A stretch of 64,000 bases of DNA from Candidatus Skiveiella danica (GTDB lineage: Bacteria; Pseudomonadota; Gammaproteobacteria; Burkholderiales; Burkholderiaceae_C): positions 124,001-188,000 of the forward strand of contig JADKHE010000002.1 of NCBI GenBank assembly GCA_016721925.1, given 5' to 3'. Each line of letters begins with the position of its first letter. The first letter of the stretch is position 1. Of this stretch, positions 59,078-64,000 are shown one piece after another. The notes beneath the pieces were generated by a model. The model made no database searches. It was not told the origin of the DNA and was given only the letters and a program-made list of their open reading frames with translations. Both the position numbers and the translations under genes were made by a program.

Positions 59078-59833
59078 ATGACGAATTCCACCCTGAAAAA
59101 TCCTTCGCTTCAGTTCACCACCGCGGCCTTGCTGCTGGCCGGTTTGGCTCTCCCGGCGCAGGCGCGCGACGAGGAAATCGCGCGCGGCGTCAACCCAAAG
59201 GACAACATCTCCAAGGTGGACCTGATCTACAAGCGCGACAACATGACCGGCGATGCCTCGGTTCAGAGCCTGTCGTTCAAATACGACCAGGCCTTGAACG
59301 CCGACTGGGGCGTGAACCTGGAATTGCCCACGGTGAAGTACTCATCGCCCCTGCTCAACGAGGCGGGGCTCGGCGATGTGCAGTTTCGGATTCGCAAGGT
59401 CACCAATTTCGAGCAAGGGGCGCTCATCCTCGGCGCCGAAGCCGTCGCACCGACCGCCTCGCACGACGCGCTCGGGCTGGGCAAGTGGCAGCTCAACCCC
59501 GTGGTGGGCTTCGTCTATTCATTCACGCCCACGACGTTTCTCTACATGGGGTACAAACATCTGTATTCCGTGGGCGGCGACAGCGCCCGCCCGGACATCA
59601 ACATGAGCCAGCCGCGCATGCTGTTGGCCTACACCTCGCCGAAGGGCTGGTGGGTGCTGGGCGATCTGAAATACACGCGTGACCACAACTCACGCAACGA
59701 CCTCCTCGACTGCGAGCTCGAAGTGGGTCAGATGCTCACGCACAACATGGCGCTCTCGGCCCGCATTGGCGCGCCCCGGCTCGACACCACACGCACCTTC
59801 GGATTCAGCCTGAATGGCCGCTACATCTTCTGA
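59078..59833 (+). CDS. Outer-membrane beta-barrel protein (hypothetical)
   Basis: 251 residues. Signal peptide (AALLLAGLALPAQA), then KDNISKVDLIYKRDNMTGDA, NADWGVNLELPTVKYSSPLL, GLGDVQFRIRKVTNFEQGAL, FVYSFTPTTFLYMGYKHLYS and a C-terminal strand ending GRYIF. The alternating pattern and terminal Phe point to a barrel. It follows the DUF1254 pair by 29 bp, as barrels accompany the other DUF1254 locus. A decayed copy of its last 66 bp lies at 61360-61426. Confidence 0.7.
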   Translation: MTNSTLKNPSLQFTTAALLLAGLALPAQARDEEIARGVNPKDNISKVDLIYKRDNMTGDASVQSLSFKYDQALNADWGVNLELPTVKYSSPLLNEAGLGDVQFRIRKVTNFEQGALILGAEAVAPTASHDALGLGKWQLNPVVGFVYSFTPTTFLYMGYKHLYSVGGDSARPDINMSQPRMLLAYTSPKGWWVLGDLKYTRDHNSRNDLLDCELEVGQMLTHNMALSARIGAPRLDTTRTFGFSLNGRYIF

Positions 59834-59836
59834 TCG
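59771..59836 (+). repeat. Direct repeat, left copy (3' end of the beta-barrel gene)
   Basis: GCGCCCCGGCTCGACACC then ACACGCACCTTCGG, TTCAGC, GAATGGCCGCTACATC and TTCTGATCG match 61360-61426 with a few substitutions and small indels. The two copies bracket the baeRF11 gene. Confidence 0.7.
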
Positions 59837-60017
59837 CCCGGCACACGCGGGGAGCACGCTCTGCACGATCTCGCCAGCGTCGAAGTAGCTTGCTTCAAGC
59901 ACCCGACAGCGATCGCGTTCGAACCTGAGTGCGCCTCTGACTAGAGTGGTTGCGGCCCGCCGCGACCCGAGCCAGCCCCGGGCGACTTCAGCAGGCCGGC
60001 ACGCAAGGTGCCGCTGA

Positions 60018-61136
60018 TCAGAACGCGTAGCGCAGCAAGGCCGCAAGGCTTGCGCCACCGGGGATGTCGGCCCGTCGCACCCCGAGGACACGGGCGCCCG
60101 AGGCGAGCGCACGGCTGGCGATCTGGTCGACGACGCCATGGCTGGCGGCGCTCGCCGACGGCTCGAACTCGACGCGGCCCTCGTCGTCGACGCGCCCGGG
60201 CACGATCTCGTCGATGTCGACCATCAGCACCGAAATTGCGCCGAATGTTGCCGCGCGCGCCGCCTGGGCGATGTCGCTCGTGGTGCGACCCTGTGCTGAC
60301 AGCGTCTCAAACTGGTGGCGAAGGCCGTCGAGTTCGGCCCGGTGGAGCCCGTCGAGGATGGCGCGCGAAGCCTGTGCGAGGTCGGCATCGCTCGTCGTCT
60401 CGGGGTTGCCCTCAATCGTCTCGGACACCAGGTGGGGATAGCTGCACACCGAGCGGAAGATGCCGTCCAGTGGCTGCGCCGCCGCCAGGATGAGTGGCGT
60501 CTCGCGGCCGGCCAGCAGGCCACGCAGCGCGTTATCGACCCGCCTTGCGAATTGGCTCATGCGCACCTTCTGCCCTTCGGCTCCATGGATGCGGCCGCTC
60601 GGTGAACGGTCCTGGATGGAGGCCTTTCCGACCGAGCTGGCCGCGTCCACGGGCATGTCGTCAACCTTGACCGTGGCGGCCGGCAGGTCGCCCGAAACTT
60701 CGACCAGACGCACCGCGTTCTGGGACAGCGCCAGCACGAAGGCCGATTGTGACACCGTGATCGCTCGCAGCAGCGGCTTCATGAAGAAGCGGTCGCTGGC
60801 CACGACGACGGGCTCCAGCGCATTCGGAAGGCGGAAGGTCAGCGTCTCTTCGGCGGTGGCGAACACCGCCAGGCTGTTGGCCTGAAAACGCCAGAATTCG
60901 TCGTCATCGAGCAGGTCCGACAGCGCCTCGTCGATGGCCTTGGTGGAGCGCTTGTCGATGCCACCCGACGCGAGCTGGTCGAGCCCGGCGCGAATGAGGT
61001 TCTTGAACGCGATCCGGTCGGCCTGCGCATCCTGCGTGACGGGGGTCGTCGGCAGGTACAGCGACAGGCAAGCGGGCGAGCGCATCGCGCTCAGGCGCTC
61101 GATATCGGCGCGCGATGGAATGTCGACGTGAAGCAT
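60018..61136 (-). CDS. baeRF11-type (bacterial archaeo-eukaryotic release factor-like) protein
   Basis: 372 residues from ATG 61136. The N-terminus (DIERLSAMRSPACLSLYLPT, RIAFKNLIRAGLDQL) is the usual opening of this family, followed by an RNase-H-like/eRF1-like central domain (SQSAFVLALSQNAVRLVEVS), HGAEGQKVRMSQFARRVDNA and a C-terminal L7Ae-like part with SVLMVDIDEIVPG. Family members are thought to act on stalled or hibernating ribosomes, by analogy with Pelota. It sits upstream-wise near an HPF-like gene. It is flanked by direct repeats, so it may have been inserted or left between duplicated barrel genes. Confidence 0.78.
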   Translation of the reverse strand: MLHVDIPSRADIERLSAMRSPACLSLYLPTTPVTQDAQADRIAFKNLIRAGLDQLASGGIDKRSTKAIDEALSDLLDDDEFWRFQANSLAVFATAEETLTFRLPNALEPVVVASDRFFMKPLLRAITVSQSAFVLALSQNAVRLVEVSGDLPAATVKVDDMPVDAASSVGKASIQDRSPSGRIHGAEGQKVRMSQFARRVDNALRGLLAGRETPLILAAAQPLDGIFRSVCSYPHLVSETIEGNPETTSDADLAQASRAILDGLHRAELDGLRHQFETLSAQGRTTSDIAQAARAATFGAISVLMVDIDEIVPGRVDDEGRVEFEPSASAASHGVVDQIASRALASGARVLGVRRADIPGGASLAALLRYAF

Positions 61137-61512
61137 GTGGGGATGACTCCTGGGATGGTGCGATGGTTGCGGATGGATGGGGCGCGATGTCGTTAGCGGC
61201 AGCGGCAGGGGAACTCGAAATTCTATGCCGCGTGTGGGTGCTATCGAGGCGCAACGGCCGTGCATACTGCCCAAATTGGGCTGCACCTCGGCGCGGACAA
61301 TCCGACTGACCGAGGGTGCGCAGATCGATGAAATTTCCGAGCTACGGCGCCGACGCGTCGCGCCCCGGCTCGACACCCACGCACCTTCGGGTTCAGCGTG
61401 AATGGCCGCTACATCTCTTCTGATCGTCTGGAGCACGCAGGGTGTACGTGCTGCCTTTCGGCTGCGCCCGATTCGGCCGCCAGGGCCGTGCCTTAAAGCC
61501 GGTGTTGATCGG
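61137..61512. other. 376 bp region with a decayed barrel-gene end, no intact gene
   Basis: The first 150 bp should hold the baeRF11 promoter. 61360-61426 is the degenerate second copy of the beta-barrel 3' end; resemblance to the sequence after the first copy continues weakly to about 61455. Nothing else coding is supported. Confidence 0.5.
61360..61426 (+). repeat. Direct repeat, right copy (decayed beta-barrel gene end)
   Basis: Would encode APRLDT, then frame damage, then NGRYI; a relic of the C-terminus of the protein at 59078-59833. Confidence 0.65.
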
Positions 61513-61848
61513 TTAGTTCGCGCGGACTCTTTCAAACACTGGCAAAAGCTTGTCCCAAGGTCGGTCGATGCATTGATCGATCACGATGTCGGTGGCCAGG
61601 GCCAGTTGCTGCGCAGGCAGCAGCGTCTGGCCTTTCCTGCCACTGACGTATCCGTGCAGGTAAAGGATGGTGTAGCTGCGCTCCTCGCCACTGAGGCGCA
61701 ACAGGGTGCGGCAGTCGATTTCGTCGATACCGGCCTGCTTCTGATTCCCGGCAGTAGCGGCGGTCTTGTCCTGTGCCAGCGCCAGGGGTGTGACGAGCGC
61801 GGCTGCGGTGACCAGGGCGCAGAGGGCTGAATTTGGGATTGAGATCAT
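61513..61848 (-). CDS. HdeA/HdeB-like periplasmic protein
   Basis: 111 residues. Signal peptide (LCALVTAAALVTPLALAQ), then EIDCRTLLRLSGEERSYTIL, YLHGYVSGRKGQTLLPAQQL and IDQCIDRPWDKLLPVFERVR with the conserved Cys pair that forms the HdeA disulfide. HdeA proteins are acid-activated periplasmic chaperones; the wider family is more diverse. ATG 61848 chosen because it starts the signal peptide. Confidence 0.7.
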   Translation of the reverse strand: MISIPNSALCALVTAAALVTPLALAQDKTAATAGNQKQAGIDEIDCRTLLRLSGEERSYTILYLHGYVSGRKGQTLLPAQQLALATDIVIDQCIDRPWDKLLPVFERVRAN

Positions 61849-61873
61849 GTCTTTCAGACTCCAGTGAATGGGT

Positions 61874-62263
61874 TCAACGACGGTAGCCACGCATGCAGTC
61901 GTCATAGGCATGACGGTAGGCGTAGTCCCGATCAGCCTCGTTGCGGGCGCCGTTTGCAACCGCGCCCAGTGCGCCGCCGACCAGGGCGCCGCGCCGGGCA
62001 GCTCGGCCCCCGCCCACAACGCCACCGAATACGGCACCGCCCACAGCGCCCCGGGCTGCACTGCGCAGACCTCCGGCGCCTGGCGGCGCGTACCGATAGG
62101 CCTGTTCCTGGGCGAAAAAGTGACAGTCTTCGGCGTCGCCATACCGGGGGCGATAGCGATCACCGTCGTAGCGCGGCTGCGCATCGGCGGCAGCCGCGCC
62201 CAGGGCAAGGGCTATCGCCACGGCACCCCTGGCGCCAGGGCGTAACCAATAACTGCTGTTCAT
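61874..62263 (-). CDS. Exported glycine-zipper protein
   Basis: 129 residues. Signal peptide (GAVAIALALGAAAADAQ), a Tyr/Asp/Arg-rich segment (PRYDGDRYRPRYGDAEDCHF), FAQEQAYRYAPPG, Gly-zipper (GAVGGAVFGGVVGGGRAARR, GALVGGALGAVANG) and a YAYRHAYDDCMRGYRR end. Such proteins are outer-membrane or periplasmic and often stress linked. 25 bp upstream of the HdeA-like gene on the same strand, so probably co-transcribed. Confidence 0.72.
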   Translation of the reverse strand: MNSSYWLRPGARGAVAIALALGAAAADAQPRYDGDRYRPRYGDAEDCHFFAQEQAYRYAPPGAGGLRSAARGAVGGAVFGGVVGGGRAARRGALVGGALGAVANGARNEADRDYAYRHAYDDCMRGYRR

Positions 62264-62386
62264 GGCCTTCCCATTCATATCCCGTGCGGTCAACGCCCAG
62301 CTGGGCTCACGTGCTGAAAATGTATCCGTGCAACACCCGCAGCGGGCGCCCAGCCTGCCCATTTTGGGTGCCCTTCAAACCGACTT

Positions 62387-62704
62387 TCAGATCGAGCCGG
62401 ATTTGCCCAGCGTGCTGTCCAGCAATCGTCCCATCTTCTCTGAAGCGCCCGCTACGGCTTGTTTCAAATTGACTCCGTTGTGTTTCAGGACCATGGGCTG
62501 ACGCCCCTCCAGGCGCACTTCCAGCGTGCACTGGATGCTGTCGTCCGTGTCTTTTTTGCCGGCATTTTCATCGCTGAAATGCGCCTGTACCCGCGTGATC
62601 TGATCGCCAAAACGCGCCAGGTCGGCTTGAATCTCGCCGCTGGCCCAGCTGGAAAAAGCCTCGTTGCCATCGATGTGCGTGTCGGTCTGAATCAGGATCT
62701 GCAT
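62387..62704 (-). CDS. HPF/RaiA-family ribosome-associated protein
   Basis: 105 residues. ILIQTDTHIDGNEAFSSWAS, LARFGDQITRVQAHFSDENA, DSIQCTLEVRLEGRQPMVLK and AVAGASEKMGRLLDSTLGK follow the beta-alpha-beta-beta-beta-alpha fold of short HPF proteins. The family binds in the 30S decoding channel and inactivates ribosomes in stationary phase. Grouped with the baeRF11, HdeA-like and Gly-zipper genes on the same strand. Confidence 0.8.
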   Translation of the reverse strand: MQILIQTDTHIDGNEAFSSWASGEIQADLARFGDQITRVQAHFSDENAGKKDTDDSIQCTLEVRLEGRQPMVLKHNGVNLKQAVAGASEKMGRLLDSTLGKSGSI

Positions 62705-62952
62705 CGTGTTCCTTGGTGAATTTAAGTTGGTTGAAACTTGCCGTGAGAAGGGGGGAATTGCCCACAAATCTTGTCTGATCCCCTTTGGAGCACGATCCAT
62801 CCCCTGTGCAACCACGCTTGACGGGCCGAAGGGTTTTGCGCACCCGACGAATGCACCCGGCACGGCGCACCCATCAGGATCCAGCGCGGGCCGTGCGTGC
62901 ATTTCACAGCCTGCGCCCGGTCACCTGCCTTCTCGGCAAGGCACCCAAACGC

Positions 62953-63942
62953 TCAGTAGGCCGTCCAGCCGCCGTCCGTCGCGTACTGCGCGCCCGTCAG
63001 GTTGGACGCCTCGGGCGACAGTAGGAACAGCATCACGGCCACCTGCTCCCAGACCGTGGCCGGTCGGTGTCCAGGATCGACGTACGCGAGCACCGACTGC
63101 GTCTTGATCAGGCCGATGTTGTCGCCAGGCTCGGCGTGCATGATCTCGCCGACCAGCTGACCCGCGCGCGCCACCATGGGTGTGTCGGTCGCCGCCATGT
63201 TCACCGAGTTCACGCGGATGCCATGCGGCGCGTAGTCGATCGCGGCGTTGGCCGTGAGCCCGTTCACCGCATGCTTGCTGGCCACGTAGGCGGGGTTGCC
63301 GGCCAGGCCTGTGAGGCCGGCGATGGACGCGACGTTGACAATCGCCCCGCCGCGTCGCTGCACCACCATCTGGCGCAGCTCGGCCCGCATGGACTTGAAG
63401 ACGCCGGTGGCATTGGTGGCGAAGACCTTGTCCCAGTACTCGTCCGTGGCGCGGTCGATGGGCGCGAACACCAGGGGTTTCTGGCTGGCGTAGTCGGGGG
63501 CGTCCCCCGAATACCCGCCGTCCATCACCCCGGCGTTGTTGAGGGCCAGGTCCACCCCACCGAATTTCTCCACGGCCAGTTGCACCAGACGGTCGCAGTC
63601 GGCGGTCTCGCTGACGTTGCCCACCAGCCAGGCGATCTTGCCGCCTTCTTTCTCGATCTCGGCCGCGGTCTGCTTGGCCTCATCGGGCAGCCAGTCCATG
63701 CCCACCACGTTGGCGCCTTCGCGCGCCGCGCGCAGCGCCGCGGCCCGGCCCATGCCTCGCGCGAAGCCGGTGATCACGAGCGTCTTTCCCTTGAAACGGC
63801 CCGGCACGAAATACGCCGGATCGAGCGGTGCGATGGGAATGGCGCCGGCAAAGGAGCCGGTGGTGGACGGCAGCGGGGATGCGGCACCGGGCGCGGCGGC
63901 CGCATCGTTTGCGGGCACGGCCCCTGTTGAACGACGATCCAT
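62953..63942 (-). CDS. SDR-family oxidoreductase with N-terminal extension
   Basis: 329 residues from ATG 63942 (AAGGAG seven bases upstream). A 50-residue Ala/Pro-rich extension precedes the Rossmann domain: TGFARGMG (59-66), ALNNAGVMDGG, VNVASIAGLTG with catalytic Ser, YVASK with Tyr and Lys, and the family end LTGAQYATDGGWTAY. Substrate unknown; classical SDRs with this end act on alcohols and ketones. The insertion after NNAG (SGDAPDYASQKPLVFAPIDR) is longer than usual. Confidence 0.88.
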   Translation of the reverse strand: MDRRSTGAVPANDAAAAPGAASPLPSTTGSFAGAIPIAPLDPAYFVPGRFKGKTLVITGFARGMGRAAALRAAREGANVVGMDWLPDEAKQTAAEIEKEGGKIAWLVGNVSETADCDRLVQLAVEKFGGVDLALNNAGVMDGGYSGDAPDYASQKPLVFAPIDRATDEYWDKVFATNATGVFKSMRAELRQMVVQRRGGAIVNVASIAGLTGLAGNPAYVASKHAVNGLTANAAIDYAPHGIRVNSVNMAATDTPMVARAGQLVGEIMHAEPGDNIGLIKTQSVLAYVDPGHRPATVWEQVAVMLFLLSPEASNLTGAQYATDGGWTAY

Positions 63943-64000
63943 GTAAGAGCTCCTTTTCAGTGGTTGAAGCAAACCGGGGCAAGCGACGCCATGACCGGCT

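Noticed and set aside
1..64000. tRNA or rRNA genes
   Set aside because: No cloverleaf with TTCGA-type T-arm and no conserved rRNA segments were recognised on either strand.

Overview
The window is high-GC chromosomal DNA that looks like a betaproteobacterium of the Comamonadaceae (Variovorax, Polaromonas, Acidovorax or Hydrogenophaga type). The grounds are gene content (solitary Bug/TctC binding proteins, LigAB, PaaZ, CaiB-type CoA transferase, HiPIP, many LysR/AraC/MerR regulators), codon use, and a dispersed AT-rich element of a kind I associate with that family. I see no rRNA, tRNA, CRISPR array, prophage or intact insertion sequence; one IS1595-type transposase remnant is present.

Layout. 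(1) 1-11842: a catabolic and uptake operon led by a GntR regulator. It holds a Liv-type ABC transporter, a Bug binding protein, a two-subunit aconitase-family hydratase, a dihydropyrimidinase-like amidohydrolase, an FAD flavoprotein and a PEP-mutase/isocitrate-lyase-family C-C lyase. The chemistry resembles the late part of the 2,3-dimethylmalate (nicotinate) route, but the substrate is unknown. (2) 11911-19667: housekeeping and stress genes (YeaQ-like, msrA, a MacB-like ABC/DUF3299 set, HiPIP with an FNR-type box, lipocalin, AEC transporter, pdxH, ChaC, OmpA-like). (3) 19797-31352: nickel permease and NikR with an operator, gloA, thioesterase/MFS pair, LysR/LigAB, a MerR regulator with two matching operators, a LysR/HMG-CoA-lyase deletion scar, CoA transferase and a second Bug protein. 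(4) 31453-51298: two neighbouring, partly duplicated DUF1254 loci with beta-barrel proteins, an unusual histidine kinase, AraC regulators, DUF2092 proteins, an MscS channel and a patatin lipoprotein. (5) 51476-64000: paaZ, a DUF3616 protein, two more DUF1254 genes, another beta-barrel, then a small stress set (baeRF11, HdeA-like, Gly-zipper, HPF-like) and an SDR.

Two window-wide patterns matter for reading the annotation. First, ten or so copies of one short AT-rich element lie at gene ends and inside genes. Two of them, in the same reading phase, encode the hydrophobic core of signal peptides. Second, about ten otherwise good genes are each broken by single-base indels, nearly all in short homopolymer or GC runs. 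These are listed as pseudogenes, but consensus error is the simplest explanation for most.
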